A DNA stretch of 64,000 nt from Devosia yakushimensis (GCF_030159855.1 NZ_BSNG01000003.1:231419-295418), one strand, 5' to 3'; positions 9,358 to 18,506 are shown, counted from the stretch's first letter. The notes: a model not told the origin generated them from the letters alone. A program made the numbers and translations.

Positions 9358-11805
9358 TTGTCCCCGCCACCCCTGCCCATCGATGACGCCCTCCCCGCCC
9401 TGCTCACGGCCCTGGCGCACAGCCCCTATGCCGTCCTCGTCGCCCCGCCCGGCGCCGGCAAAACCACCCGCGTCCCCCTCGCCCTGCTCACCGCCCCCTG
9501 GCGCCAGGACAACCGCATCATCGTCCTCGAACCCCGCCGCCTCGCCGCCCGCGCCGCCGCCGGCCAGATGGCGCGCCTGCTCGGCGAAGATATCGGCCAA
9601 ACCGTGGGCTACCGCGTACGCATGGACACCCGTATCACCGCCAAGACCCGCGTGGAGATCGTCACCGAAGGCGTCTTCACCCGCATGCTGCTCGACGATC
9701 CCGAACTGACCGGCATCGCCGCAATCCTGTTCGACGAATTCCACGAACGCAGCCTCGATGGCGATCTGGGTCTCGCCCTCACCCTCGACGCTGCCGCCCT
9801 CCGCCCCGACCTGCGCGTCCTCGTCATGTCCGCCACCATCGATGGCGGAAAAGTCGCCACCCTCCTCGACAACGCCCCCATCATCGAAAGCCAGGGCCGC
9901 GCCTTCCCGGTCGAAACCCATTACGCCGAACCCGACCCGCTCCAACGCCTCGAAGATCAAGTCACCGCAGCCATCCTATCCGCCCTGCGCGACCACGAGG
10001 GCTCCGCCCTCGTCTTCCTCCCCGGCCAGGGCGAGATCACCCGCGTCGCCGAACGCCTCGCCGCCCGCGTCCCCGCCAATACCGACATCGCCCCCCTTTA
10101 CGGCCAGCTCACCCCGGCCGAGCAAGACCGCGCCATCCGCCCCGCCGACTCCGGCCGTCGCAAAATCGTCCTCGCCACCTCCATTGCCGAAACCTCCCTC
10201 ACCATCGACGGCGTCCGCATCGTCATCGATTCAGGCTTCCGCCGCGTCCCCGCCTACGAGCCCGCCACCGGCCTCTCGACCCTACAAACCCGCCGCGTCT
10301 CCCGCGCCGGCGCCGACCAGCGTCGCGGCCGCGCCGGCCGCACCAGTCCGGGCGTCGCCATCCGCCTCTGGAACGAAGGCCAAAATACCGCCCTAGACCT
10401 CTTCGACACCCCCGAAATCCTCTCCGCCGACCTGGCCGGTTTCGCCCTAGACCTGGCCGCCTGGGGCATCACCACCCCAAACGCCCTGCGCTTCCTCGAT
10501 GCCCCATCCGCCCCCGCCTGGGCCGAAGCCACCGCGCTCCTGCAACGCCTCGACGCCATCGACGCAAGCGGCCGCCTCACCGCCGATGGGAAAGCCCTTG
10601 CCCGCCTGCCGCTCCACCCGCGCCTAGCCCATATGGTGGTCGCCGCCGCACCCGAAGACGATGCCCAAACCGCCGCCGAACTTGCCGTGCTGATCGGTGA
10701 ACGCGGCCTGGGCGGCGACAGCACCGACCTCAGCCACCGCCTCGACCGTTTCCGCAGTGACCGCTCCAAACGCGCCAGTGATGCCCGTTCCATGGCCCAG
10801 CGCTGGGCCAAACTAGCCGGCGGCAAAGCGGGCGGCAATCTCCCCGCCGGCCATCACCTCGCCCGTGCCTTCCCCGACCGCATCGCCCAGGCCGCCGGCC
10901 CGCGCGGCAAATTCCGCCTCGCCAATGGCCGCCAGGCCAGTCTCGAGCAAACCGACGCCCTCGCCAGCGCCCCCTTCCTCGTCGTCACCGACATCACCGG
11001 CGCCGCTGCCACTGCCCGCATTCGCGCCGCTGCGCCCCTCTCCCGCGAAGACCTAGAAGCCCTCTTCGCCCACCACATCACGACCGAAACGACGCTGGCC
11101 TTCGACGAAGCCTCCGCGTCCGTCCGCGCCCGTCGCATAAGGCGCCTCGACGCCCTGCGCCTAGCCGATGAACCCGGCCCGGTCGAAGACCTGCAAACCG
11201 CCGCCCGACTCCTCGCCGAGGCCGCCATCAGGCGCGGCCCCGACGCCCTCCCCTGGTCTAAGGATCAAAAGGCCCTGCGCGCCCGCGCCAGCTTCCTGCA
11301 CAATTCTATCGGCGCGCCCTGGCCCGACCTCTCCGCCACCGCCCTCGCCACCAATCCCGATTGGCTCGCCCCTCACCTGCTGGGCGAAACCCGCCTATCC
11401 GCCATCACTGCCGAACATCTCGGCGCCGCCCTCGACACACTTATGCCCTGGTCCGACCGCCAGCAGATCGACACGCTCCTGCCCAGCCATTTCGCCGCCC
11501 CCTCCGGCAGCCACCTCCCCATCGACTACGCCGCCGAAAACGGCCCGGCGCTGGAAATCCGCGTGCAGGAACTCTTCGGCCTCGACCGCCACCCGTCGAT
11601 CGCCGGCGGCAAAATCCCCCTCCTCCTCATCCTCCTCTCCCCCGCCCACCGCCCCATCCAGACCACCAGAGACCTCCCCGGCTTCTGGCGCGGTAGCTGG
11701 AAAGACGTCGCCAAGGATTTGAAAGGCCGATACCCCCGCCATTTCTGGCCCGAAGACCCCATCAACGCTGCCGCCACAGCAAGGGCCAAACCAAGAGGCA
11801 CGTGA
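9358..11805 (+). CDS. hrpB: ATP-dependent RNA helicase HrpB
   Basis: An 815-residue DEAH-type helicase, the family's usual length. Walker A GAGKTT is at residues 32-37, the DEFH box at 126-129, SATIDGG follows, then motif V ATSIAETSLTIDGV and motif VI RRGRAGRT. The C-terminal HrpB domain ends with the typical KDVAKDLKGRYPRHFWPEDP. No in-frame ATG precedes the Walker motif closely. The TTG at 9358, seven bases after GGAG, is taken as the start. The biological role of bacterial HrpB is poorly defined; roles in mRNA processing or surface traits are reported in some species. It is a single gene flanked by repeats. Confidence 0.93.
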   Translation: MSPPPLPIDDALPALLTALAHSPYAVLVAPPGAGKTTRVPLALLTAPWRQDNRIIVLEPRRLAARAAAGQMARLLGEDIGQTVGYRVRMDTRITAKTRVEIVTEGVFTRMLLDDPELTGIAAILFDEFHERSLDGDLGLALTLDAAALRPDLRVLVMSATIDGGKVATLLDNAPIIESQGRAFPVETHYAEPDPLQRLEDQVTAAILSALRDHEGSALVFLPGQGEITRVAERLAARVPANTDIAPLYGQLTPAEQDRAIRPADSGRRKIVLATSIAETSLTIDGVRIVIDSGFRRVPAYEPATGLSTLQTRRVSRAGADQRRGRAGRTSPGVAIRLWNEGQNTALDLFDTPEILSADLAGFALDLAAWGITTPNALRFLDAPSAPAWAEATALLQRLDAIDASGRLTADGKALARLPLHPRLAHMVVAAAPEDDAQTAAELAVLIGERGLGGDSTDLSHRLDRFRSDRSKRASDARSMAQRWAKLAGGKAGGNLPAGHHLARAFPDRIAQAAGPRGKFRLANGRQASLEQTDALASAPFLVVTDITGAAATARIRAAAPLSREDLEALFAHHITTETTLAFDEASASVRARRIRRLDALRLADEPGPVEDLQTAARLLAEAAIRRGPDALPWSKDQKALRARASFLHNSIGAPWPDLSATALATNPDWLAPHLLGETRLSAITAEHLGAALDTLMPWSDRQQIDTLLPSHFAAPSGSHLPIDYAAENGPALEIRVQELFGLDRHPSIAGGKIPLLLILLSPAHRPIQTTRDLPGFWRGSWKDVAKDLKGRYPRHFWPEDPINAAATARAKPRGT

Positions 11806-11817
11806 GCCCCTTCTTCC

Positions 11818-11962
11818 CCTCGCCCCTTGAGGGAGAGGGACAGTAATTTCTTCGTCCAGAAGAAATTACAGGGTGAGGGGTCCCGCGCCCTCCCATGCCT
11901 TCAATGCTTATTGAAAAACCCTCATCCGCCCTTTGGGCATCTTCTCCCTCAAGGGAGAAGGG
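11818..11962. repeat. MITE-like inverted-repeat element, family A copy 2
   Basis: It begins with the same CCTCGCCCCTTGAGGGAGAG as the copy at 964. It carries the homologous inner hairpin (AATTTCT...AGAAATT) and CAGGGTGAGGGG, and ends with an inverted CTTCTCCCTCAAGGGAGAAG. It is about 30 bp shorter than copy 1. Confidence 0.75.
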
Positions 11963-12022
11963 AAGAAAGCAAGCTGGAGGTTGCCACAGTTCCACCTGCC
12001 AGCCACCACAATATCCTCCTCC

Positions 12023-12116
12023 CACGACGTCATTCCCGCGCAGGCGGGAATCCACTCTTCCAACATCATCCATGGACCAAAGAATGGATTCCCGCCTGCG
12101 CGGGAATGACGTCGTG
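12023..12116. repeat. Long inverted repeat, family E copy 1
   Basis: Two 31-bp arms starting CACGACGTCATTCCCGCGCA are almost perfect reverse complements, separated by about 30 bp. With the family A element it explains nearly all of the 389-bp gap 11806-12194. Confidence 0.85.
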
Positions 12117-12194
12117 ACAAATAAAAGGGCCCCGGAGCTCTCGCTCCAGGACCGTCAATCAATCGCAGGCCATGCCGGTCGAAATATCAATGGA

Positions 12195-12596
12195 TTAGGC
12201 CGGCGAAAACTCCAGCGCCACCCCATTGATGCAATAGCGCAGCCCCGTCGGCGGCGGACCATCGGGGAACACATGCCCCAAATGGCTCCCACACGCCGCG
12301 CAATGCACTTCGGTCCGCACCATGCCATAGGAACGGTCGGTCGTCGTCTCCACCGCGCCCGGCAGCGGATCGTTGAAGCTCGGCCAGCCCGTGCCGCTTT
12401 CAAATTTCAGCGTCGATTCGAACAGCGGCGTATCGCAGCCGGCGCAGGAAAATACCCCCGCGCGCTTTTCATACAGCAGCGCGCAGCTACCCGGCTGCTC
12501 GGTGCCATGATTGCGCATCACCTGGTATTGTTCGGGCGTCAGCTTCTCCCGCCATTCCGCATCGGTACGGGTCACTTTGAAGGCATGGCTGTCCAT
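12195..12596 (-). CDS. msrB: Peptide-methionine (R)-S-oxide reductase MsrB
   Basis: A 133-residue enzyme that repairs methionine-R-sulfoxide in proteins using thioredoxin. Zinc-binding cysteines are at 51/54 (CAGC) and 99/102 (CAAC). The substrate loop GTGWPSF begins at residue 68 and the catalytic Cys is 122 in RYCINGVAL. The length matches single-domain MsrB, with no signal peptide, so it is cytosolic. The ribosome site GGGGAAGAGCC precedes the ATG. No msrA is nearby. Confidence 0.95.
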   Translation of the reverse strand: MDSHAFKVTRTDAEWREKLTPEQYQVMRNHGTEQPGSCALLYEKRAGVFSCAGCDTPLFESTLKFESGTGWPSFNDPLPGAVETTTDRSYGMVRTEVHCAACGSHLGHVFPDGPPPTGLRYCINGVALEFSPA

Positions 12597-12705
12597 GGCT
12601 CTTCCCCTTTTGTCTCAATGTCATTGAGCCCAGATATAGTATCTTCTTTGGTCCGCCGACACCCACCCGCCCCATCAAGGCGACGTGACATCCGAGAAAT
12701 AGTTT

Positions 12706-13320
12706 ATGACCATCATCCGCACCATCGAAGAGCTTGAAGCGCTCTATACGCCCGCCGCCGTCGCCGCCTCGACCGTCAAGGTGGCCCATGCCATGACCCC
12801 GCAATACCGGCGCCTGATCGAGGCCTCCCCCTTTGCCGCCCTCGCCACGGTGGGCCCCGAAGGCATCGACTGTTCCCCGCGCGGCGATCAGCCCGGCTTT
12901 GTGCGTATCCACGATGACCACACCCTGATGATGCCCGACCGGCGCGGCAATAACCGCATCGATTCGCTGCGCAATATCGTGCGCGATCCCCGCGTCGCCT
13001 TCCTCTTCCTGCTCCCCGGCTCGGGCACCACGTTCCGCGCCAATGGCCGCGCCCATCTCAGCACCGATCCCGATCTGCTGGAGAGCTTTGCCGTCGATGG
13101 CAAAGCGCCCCGCTCGGTCATCGTCATGGCGATCGACGAGCTCTATTTCCAATGCGCCCGCGCCATCATCCGCTCCGAATTGTGGAACCCGGCCCGCCAC
13201 CTCGATCCCAAAACCCTGCCCACGCCCGGCGAAATCCTCGCCGCCATGACCGACAATCAGGTCGGCGGACAAGCCTATGACCAGGCCTGGCCCGAACGCG
13301 CCAAGCAGACCATGTGGTAG
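12706..13320 (+). CDS. PPOX-class FMN-dependent flavoprotein (pyridoxamine oxidase-like)
   Basis: A 204-residue protein with the split-barrel fold of the pyridoxamine 5'-phosphate oxidase superfamily. FAALATVGPEGIDCSPRGD and the flavin-phosphate segment RRGNNRIDSLRNIV are typical of the MSMEG_1061-like PPOX subgroup, where FMN (or another deazaflavin or heme ligand in relatives) binds at the dimer interface. The substrate is not known. The gene is divergent from msrB with 109 bp between starts, so both could answer to oxidative or redox signals, but nothing in the spacer proves it. Confidence 0.8.
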   Translation: MTIIRTIEELEALYTPAAVAASTVKVAHAMTPQYRRLIEASPFAALATVGPEGIDCSPRGDQPGFVRIHDDHTLMMPDRRGNNRIDSLRNIVRDPRVAFLFLLPGSGTTFRANGRAHLSTDPDLLESFAVDGKAPRSVIVMAIDELYFQCARAIIRSELWNPARHLDPKTLPTPGEILAAMTDNQVGGQAYDQAWPERAKQTMW

Positions 13321-13463
13321 GGCATCGAGCGCTCCCCGACCACAATCGCGTCCCTCAGGCTACTCGCCGCACACACCGCGGTCCGCGCCCTCCATGACTG
13401 TCACCACGCGGTCATGCATATTCTCTACGAGCACCGCCAAACCGACCAAAAAGGGCCAAGAGA

Positions 13464-14261
13464 ATGACGCTGAAATTTGTGGTGATGAGCGACCTCCATC
13501 TGCTGCCGGATGGCGAGCTGTCGCTGACGCTCGATACCGCCGACCGCCTGGAGCGCGCCGTGGATGCCGTGGTGGCCCGCTATGGCGATGCCGATTTCTG
13601 CGTCCTGGCCGGCGACCTGGCCGATACCGGCAATCCGGCCGCATACGAACGCCTCAAATCCATCATCGCGCGCCTGCCCATCCCGGTTCACATCACCCTG
13701 GGCAACCACGACGATCGGCCCACTTTCCTCAATGCCTTCGGCGCCCATTTCGCCGCCGAAACCGGCAAGATCGACAAGGTCATCGATATCAAGGGCTACC
13801 GCGTCATCCTGCTCGATTCGTCCGAGCCGGGCCGGGTCGATGGCGTGCTGGAAGCCGCCCAGATCGAATGGCTGGTGGCGCGGCTGGCCGAAGCGGCGGA
13901 TCGCCCGGTCATCGTCATTCTCCACCACAATGCCAATGCGCTTCATATCCACGCCGATACGATCCGCATTCTCGAGCCCGATGCCTTCGTCGCCGCCCTC
14001 AAGACTCATCCCGATATCCGCCAGGTCATTGCCGGCCACGTCCACCTCACCTCCACGGCCATCTGGCATGGCCTGCCCTTCACCACCCTGGCCGGCGGCC
14101 ATTATTCGGTGAGTTTCGAGGTCGACCGCCCCGAGGCGCCACTGCGCCGCATCAGCGGCCCCGGCCAGATGGCCGTCGTCGTCGGCACGCCCGACCGCAC
14201 CACCGTCCTGTTCGACGATTTCATCGACGGCAATGCCGATATCGACACCATCCGGGAATAA
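13464..14261 (+). CDS. Class III cyclic-nucleotide/glycerophosphodiester phosphodiesterase-like metallophosphoesterase
   Basis: A 265-residue calcineurin-type phosphoesterase with the full two-metal set: Asp10 and His12 (SDLHL), Asp51 (GDLAD), Asn81/His82 (GNHDD), His154-His155 and His192/His194 (GHVH). This is the CpdA/GpdQ branch, which hydrolyses cyclic nucleotides or glycerophosphodiesters. The two activities cannot be told apart here. There is no signal peptide. The ATG at 13464 has AAGGGCCAAGAGA upstream. It is a single gene before the tRNA pair. Confidence 0.85.
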   Translation: MTLKFVVMSDLHLLPDGELSLTLDTADRLERAVDAVVARYGDADFCVLAGDLADTGNPAAYERLKSIIARLPIPVHITLGNHDDRPTFLNAFGAHFAAETGKIDKVIDIKGYRVILLDSSEPGRVDGVLEAAQIEWLVARLAEAADRPVIVILHHNANALHIHADTIRILEPDAFVAALKTHPDIRQVIAGHVHLTSTAIWHGLPFTTLAGGHYSVSFEVDRPEAPLRRISGPGQMAVVVGTPDRTTVLFDDFIDGNADIDTIRE

Positions 14262-14287
14262 ACGGAGCCAGCCCGGGCCTTCCGTTC

Positions 14288-14326
14288 CATCATCGCCACC
14301 CGGCTTGCCCGGGTGGTCCATCCCGG
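14288..14326. repeat. Family F half-copy palindrome
   Basis: ATCGCCACCCGGCTTGCCCGGGTGG forms one hairpin and is related to the left arm of the element at 18390-18486. The mirror arm is absent. Confidence 0.55.
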
Positions 14327-14370
14327 GTGCAGATTCCAGCGCACTTTCCACAAAGCCGAAACTTAGCCTC

Positions 14371-14400
14371 TTGACCCCCAAAGGGGTTTTGTGGTCTATC
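14371..14400 (+). promoter_or_regulatory. Candidate promoter of the tRNA-Val pair
   Basis: TTGACC (14371-14376) is followed after 18 bp by TCTATC (14395-14400), about 43 bp before the first tRNA. The -35 is a good match and the -10 is weak. The spacer holds CCCC-AAA-GGGG-TTTT, which could instead be a short terminator for the upstream phosphodiesterase gene. Confidence 0.4.
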
Positions 14401-14442
14401 CGCGCCACTGGATCGGACTAGCGCTGATCCACCCGGAGAGAT

Positions 14443-14517
<75 letters not shown>

Positions 14518-14543
14518 TCTCTTCACTTTCGCCTTGCGGCGAT

Positions 14544-14618
14544 GGGAGTATAGCTCAGCGGGAGAGCATTCGCTTCACACGCGAAGGGTCACAAGTTCAA
14601 TCCTTGTTACTCCCACCA
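14544..14618 (+). tRNA. tRNA-Val (anticodon CAC)
   Basis: A 75-nt cloverleaf with GGGAGTA/TACTCCC acceptor stem, anticodon arm TTCGC-TTCACAC-GCGAA giving CAC, T-loop TTCAATC and encoded CCA. It lies 26 bp after the GAC isoacceptor, probably on one transcript, and differs mainly in acceptor and anticodon stems. It reads GUG codons. Confidence 0.95.
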
Positions 14619-14696
14619 TTTTCTCTTTTTGTTGCCCGGCCAAAGTGGCAAGAAAACGCCGCTAGTCCGCAGCGTGGTTGTACATTCCTGCAAAGG

Positions 14697-14719
14697 AAAA
14701 TCCCCGCCGGGGCGGGGAT
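14697..14719 (-). terminator. Rho-independent terminator of cpdR
   Basis: Read on the minus strand it is an 8-bp stem ATCCCCGC/GCGGGGAT with a 4-nt loop, followed by TTTTCC, 22 bp past the cpdR stop. On the plus strand no T-run follows. Confidence 0.75.
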
Positions 14720-14741
14720 GTTGTAGCCTCTACGCTTGGCC

Positions 14742-15101
14742 TCAGGCCGCCAGCAACCGCTCGACCTCGTTCACCAGGTCCTTGAGATGAAACGGCTTGC
14801 TCAGCACCGAGGCATCCTTAGGCGCGTCGCTGTCCGGGTTCAGCGCCACGGCGGCAAAGCCGGTGATGAACATCACCTTCAAGTCAGGGTCCAGTTCCGT
14901 CGCCCGCCGCGCCAGCTCGATTCCGTCCATTTCCGGCATCACGATATCGCTGAGCAACAACGCAAATGGCTCCTCGCGCAGTCGTTCATAGGCCGATAAG
15001 CCATTGTCAAAGCTCACCACTTCATAGCCGGCATTCTTGAGCGCACGCGTCAGGAACTGGCGCATGTCGTTATCATCTTCGGCGAGCAGGATTCGCTTCA
15101 T
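14742..15101 (-). CDS. cpdR: Single-domain response regulator CpdR
   Basis: A 119-residue receiver domain with no output domain. The acidic pocket is Asp9/Asp10, the phosphoacceptor Asp52 (LLLSDIVMPEMDG), the switch Thr80 and the conserved Lys102 (SKPF). The sequence is close to alphaproteobacterial CpdR throughout. In Caulobacter, unphosphorylated CpdR takes ClpXP to the cell pole and primes degradation of cell-cycle proteins; the CckA-ChpT relay phosphorylates it. The ATG at 15101 follows GGAGAG, so the six extra N-terminal codons of the longer frame are not used. It is divergent from N-formylglutamate amidohydrolase. Confidence 0.93.
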   Translation of the reverse strand: MKRILLAEDDNDMRQFLTRALKNAGYEVVSFDNGLSAYERLREEPFALLLSDIVMPEMDGIELARRATELDPDLKVMFITGFAAVALNPDSDAPKDASVLSKPFHLKDLVNEVERLLAA

Positions 15102-15350
15102 CAATCTCTCCGGCCACACGGCTCGAGCAGGCTTTTGGTCTGGGCGGATCTTTGGATAGCACCTTTACGGCGAATCCGCGCCTGCTCATAAAATACGGAG
15201 CGATGTTTAAGCGAGTTTTGCACATTGGCAACCTCAGCCAATTTCACTTCGCAATTTTGCGACAATCTGGACAATTTCCCGCCAAACCGCCAAACTGGTG
15301 CAAATCACTGCTGCGCCCGGTTTTTGGGCCAGCCATAAGGGGGAGGCAGA

Positions 15351-16247
15351 GTGCGGTCCGACTATTGGGATCAGCCGGCGTTTGAGACCATCCGTCCACG
15401 GCGGCTGGTGGCTCCACTGGTGTTCAACTCCGCCCATTCCGGCCGCGTCTATCCCGACCGCTTCCTGGCCATGACCCGGCTCGACCACCTCTCCATCCGC
15501 CAGTCCGAGGATGCCTGGGTCGACGAACTCTTTGCCCGCGCGCCCCATCTGGGCGCCCCCATGCTGCGGGCGCATTTCCCCCGGGCCTATCTCGACGTCA
15601 ATCGCGAACCCTGGGAACTCGATCCCGCCATGTTCGTCGAGCCCCTGTCGGATCGCTTCAACACCACCTCGCCCCGCGTCGCCGCGGGCCTGGGTACGCT
15701 GGCGCGCGTGGTGGCCGAGAACAAGCCCATCTATCGCGACCGGCTGACGCTCGATGATGCGCGCATGCGCATCGAAGGCATCTACCATCCCTATCATTCA
15801 GCCCTGCAAAAGCTGCTGAGCGAAGCTATCGCCGCCTTTGGCGTGGCCATATTGATCGATTGCCACTCCATGCCGCGCATCACCCGCAGCGCCGAACGCG
15901 CCGCGCCCGATATCGTCCTGGGGGACCGCTATGGCACCACCTGCGCGCCGGGCCTGGTCGATCTGGTCGAAACCATCTTTGCCGGCGCCGGCCTCAAGGT
16001 CGCCCGCAACCGCCCCTATGCCGGGGGCTTTGCCACCCGCTCCTATGGCCGCCCGCAGCATGGCGTCCATGCTCTCCAGATCGAGATCAGCCGCCACCTC
16101 TATATGAATGAGGTAACCCTGGCCAAAAACGAAGGCTTCGACGCCACCAAGGCCCTGGTCGAACGGCTCATCCTCTCCCTGATCGGCCTCGATCTCGTCG
16201 CCCTGGCCGGCCCCCCGCCCCAACCGGAAAAAGAAGCCGCCGAATAG
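15351..16247 (+). CDS. N-formylglutamate amidohydrolase family protein
   Basis: A 298-residue FGase-fold enzyme. Typical stretches are FNSAHSGRVYP, DVNREPWELDP, DCHSMPR and LQIEISRHLYMNE, which carry the metal and carboxylate contacts. Family members release formate from N-formylglutamate in histidine breakdown, or act on related N-acyl amino acids. No hut genes are nearby, so the exact substrate is open. The start is GTG at 15351, with GGGGGAGG eight bases upstream. The pairing with cpdR is a recurring Hyphomicrobiales arrangement as far as I know. Confidence 0.85.
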   Translation: MRSDYWDQPAFETIRPRRLVAPLVFNSAHSGRVYPDRFLAMTRLDHLSIRQSEDAWVDELFARAPHLGAPMLRAHFPRAYLDVNREPWELDPAMFVEPLSDRFNTTSPRVAAGLGTLARVVAENKPIYRDRLTLDDARMRIEGIYHPYHSALQKLLSEAIAAFGVAILIDCHSMPRITRSAERAAPDIVLGDRYGTTCAPGLVDLVETIFAGAGLKVARNRPYAGGFATRSYGRPQHGVHALQIEISRHLYMNEVTLAKNEGFDATKALVERLILSLIGLDLVALAGPPPQPEKEAAE

Positions 16248-16309
16248 GCTTTGCCGCGCCAGCGGAGACCCCTGTTTGCTTCCTCTTTCCACAATGCTAC
16301 TGAGCCCCC

Positions 16310-16353
16310 AGTAGACCTCATGGTGAGCTTGTCGAACCAGGAGGTCGTGGCAC
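16310..16353. repeat. Family G repeat copy 1
   Basis: AGTAGACCTCATGGTGAGCT and the following bases to GGAGGTCGTGGCAC match 38625-38669 with only a few changes. ACCTC and GAGGT form the ends of an imperfect hairpin. It lies directly before hisN and makes the longer hisN frame a false extension. Confidence 0.75.
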
Positions 16354-16370
16354 GTTTTCCCGGACCTCCC

Positions 16371-17159
16371 ATGACCCTCGACCTCGCCAAAATCGAACAA
16401 ACCCTGCTCGCTGCCGCCGAGGCCGCCGCGACGCGCACCCTGCCCCTGTTCCGCACGCCGCTGGCCATCGACAACAAGCTGGCCGAAGGCTTCGACCCCG
16501 TCACCGAGGCCGATAAATCGGCCGAAACCGCCATCCGCGCCGTCATCGCCGAGACCTTCCCCGATCATGCGATCATCGGCGAGGAATGGGGCACGACCGG
16601 CAACAGCCAATATTCCTGGATCATCGACCCGGTCGATGGCACCCGCGCCTTCATTTCCGGCGCCCCCGTCTGGGGCACGCTGATCGGCTTTGCCCATAAT
16701 GGCGTCGCCATTGCCGGCCTCATGAGCCAGCCCTTTATCGGGGAAACCTTCCTCGCCGTGCCCGGCCGCGCCACCTATCGCCGCGCGGGCGAAACCCAGC
16801 CCATCAGCACCAGCGGTCAGACCGAGCTGGCCCCCGCCCGGGTCTTTACCACGACGCCCTCCCTGTTCCGCACGCCCGAGCTCATGGCCAAGTGGAAAGC
16901 CGTCGAATCCGCCACGCGCCTCCAGCGTTTCGGCATGGATTGCTACGGCTATGCCCTGCTCGCCGCCGGCCATGCCGACCTCGTCATCGAGCCCTTCCTC
17001 AACACCTACGACATCGCCGCTTTGGTGCCGATCATTCGCGAAGCCGGCGGCGCCATTGCCTGCTGGGACGGCACCGAACCCACCGGCGGCGGCGACGTGG
17101 TAGCCGCGGCGACACCCGAACTGCTGCAAAAAGCGCTGGAACTGATCAACGCGGTGTAG
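16371..17159 (+). CDS. hisN: Histidinol-phosphatase, inositol monophosphatase-like (HisN)
   Basis: A 262-residue Mg-dependent phosphatase of the inositol monophosphatase superfamily. DPVTEADKSAE is near residue 42, metal ligands Glu71/Glu72 are in IIGEEWG, and DPVDGT is at 86-91 with the metal Asp86 and Asp89. The late segment FLNTYDIAALVPII carries the last metal position; a Tyr-Asp replaces the more common Trp-Asp. This subfamily removes phosphate from L-histidinol phosphate in histidine biosynthesis in alphaproteobacteria. The ATG at 16371 is chosen because the frame upstream translates a dispersed repeat. No other his genes are adjacent. Confidence 0.85.
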   Translation: MTLDLAKIEQTLLAAAEAAATRTLPLFRTPLAIDNKLAEGFDPVTEADKSAETAIRAVIAETFPDHAIIGEEWGTTGNSQYSWIIDPVDGTRAFISGAPVWGTLIGFAHNGVAIAGLMSQPFIGETFLAVPGRATYRRAGETQPISTSGQTELAPARVFTTTPSLFRTPELMAKWKAVESATRLQRFGMDCYGYALLAAGHADLVIEPFLNTYDIAALVPIIREAGGAIACWDGTEPTGGGDVVAAATPELLQKALELINAV

Positions 17160-17225
17160 GGGCACGACCTCAACGTGGAGGCGCCATCTCGCGGAAGTGG
17201 CAACATGCCGCCAAACACTCGATGT

Positions 17226-17273
17226 CACCCTCCCCTTGATGGGGAGGGCCAGGGAGGGGTGGAGGGGGGCCCC
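17226..17273. repeat. Palindromic repeat, family B
   Basis: CCTCCCCTTGATGGGGAGGG with GGAGGGGTGGAGG following lies between the convergent hisN and hydrolase genes. It is a variant of the family core and may also end transcription, but no T-run is present. Confidence 0.6.
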
Positions 17274-17296
17274 AATCTCAGCGCGACGACCCAGAC

Positions 17297-18271
17297 CTAA
17301 ACCGTCAGATCCGTAATAAACGCATCAAACGCCGCCAAAACCTGCCCGCGGATCGCGTCGTTCTCCATGAACAATTCATGCCGCGCCCCGCCCACCATCA
17401 AATGGTGCCCGGTGCGCATCCTCAGCCCCAGCCGCTCGATCGCTGCTGTCGACACCACCTCGTCGCGCGCCGCCGCCAGCATCAGCACCGGAATCTTGAT
17501 GCGTCCGGGAAAATCGTCCCGCCCCGCCTCGGCCATGGCCCCAAAAGCCGCCGCCGCCCAGCGGATAGTGGGCGATCCCGTCTCCAGCCCCGGCTGGGCC
17601 TTCAGCACATCCACCATCCGCATATAACGCACCATGTCCGAGGTCAGCGGATTGCCCGGAAAGGTCAGGTCCGAGGCCGGCTTGTCGGCCCGCCGCCGCA
17701 CCGGCACCTGCCCCAGCCCCAGAAAACTCAGCGTCTCGGTCACCCGCGCCATGCCGGTCATGCCAAGCGGCTGCCGGTCCAGCGCCAGCATGGGAGCCGA
17801 CAGGAACATGCGCTCGAACATCATGCGGTCGCGCGTGCCGGCATTGAGGCAGGCGAGCCCTCCCATGGAATGGCCCACCAGATAATAAGGCCCTGGGCAA
17901 TCGGGCAGCACAATCTGTCCGTAAAAGCTCTTGAGGTCGGTCCAGTAATCCTCGAACCGGTCGACATAGCCCAGGCTCTTATTGCCGATCAGCCGGTCCG
18001 AGCCGCCCTGCCCGCGCCAGTCGAACGTCGCCACGGCAAAGCCGCGCTTGCGAAAATCGGCGACCGTCTCGAAATATTTCTCGATGAATTCTGCCCGCCC
18101 CTGCACGAGGCAGATCGTGCCCCGCGGCGCGCCCTGCCCCTTGGGCCAGATCGCATAGCGCAGCCTCACCTTGTCGCTGGTCGAAAAATAGCCCGCCCGC
18201 ACGCCTTCGGGCACCGGATTGGACGCAATATTGACCAGTTCGGGTCCATCGGGATCAACGATTATGGTCAT
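17297..18271 (-). CDS. Alpha/beta hydrolase, monoglyceride lipase/lysophospholipase-like
   Basis: A 324-residue serine hydrolase of the S33/monoacylglycerol-lipase group. The nucleophile Ser135 is in GHSMGG, the acid is in the ARDEVVS stretch, and the catalytic His is in GARHELFME near the C-terminus. The oxyanion segment VQGRAEFIEKY replaces the usual HG motif and is typical of PldB-like enzymes. There is no clear signal peptide. The likely role is hydrolysis of lysophospholipids or monoglycerides at the membrane; the substrate is inferred from family only. It stands alone. Confidence 0.82.
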   Translation of the reverse strand: MTIIVDPDGPELVNIASNPVPEGVRAGYFSTSDKVRLRYAIWPKGQGAPRGTICLVQGRAEFIEKYFETVADFRKRGFAVATFDWRGQGGSDRLIGNKSLGYVDRFEDYWTDLKSFYGQIVLPDCPGPYYLVGHSMGGLACLNAGTRDRMMFERMFLSAPMLALDRQPLGMTGMARVTETLSFLGLGQVPVRRRADKPASDLTFPGNPLTSDMVRYMRMVDVLKAQPGLETGSPTIRWAAAAFGAMAEAGRDDFPGRIKIPVLMLAAARDEVVSTAAIERLGLRMRTGHHLMVGGARHELFMENDAIRGQVLAAFDAFITDLTV

Positions 18272-18389
18272 GCGGGCTCAATTCGCTTGGGAGGTCACTG
18301 GCCTGCCATTCTACGCGGAAAACCTATGGGAAGCGTTAGTGTCCCTGGAAGCTTCCTTTTGGCGACTTCAAGCGCACCCGAACTACCCC

Positions 18390-18486
18390 CTCCATCGTCA
18401 TTGCCCGGCTTGTCCGGGCAATCCATTCTGCCGCACCCGTTGAAAGATGGATCACCCGGACAAGCCGGGTGATGACGATAACGGAG
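18390..18486. repeat. Long inverted repeat, family F
   Basis: The arms TCCATCGTCATTGCCCGGCT and AGCCGGGTGATGACGATAAC are reverse complements with few mismatches, each containing its own smaller hairpin. It is part of the 626-bp non-coding stretch 18272-18897. Confidence 0.75.
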
Positions 18487-18506
18487 AGATCGCGGGAAAT
18501 TCCAAC

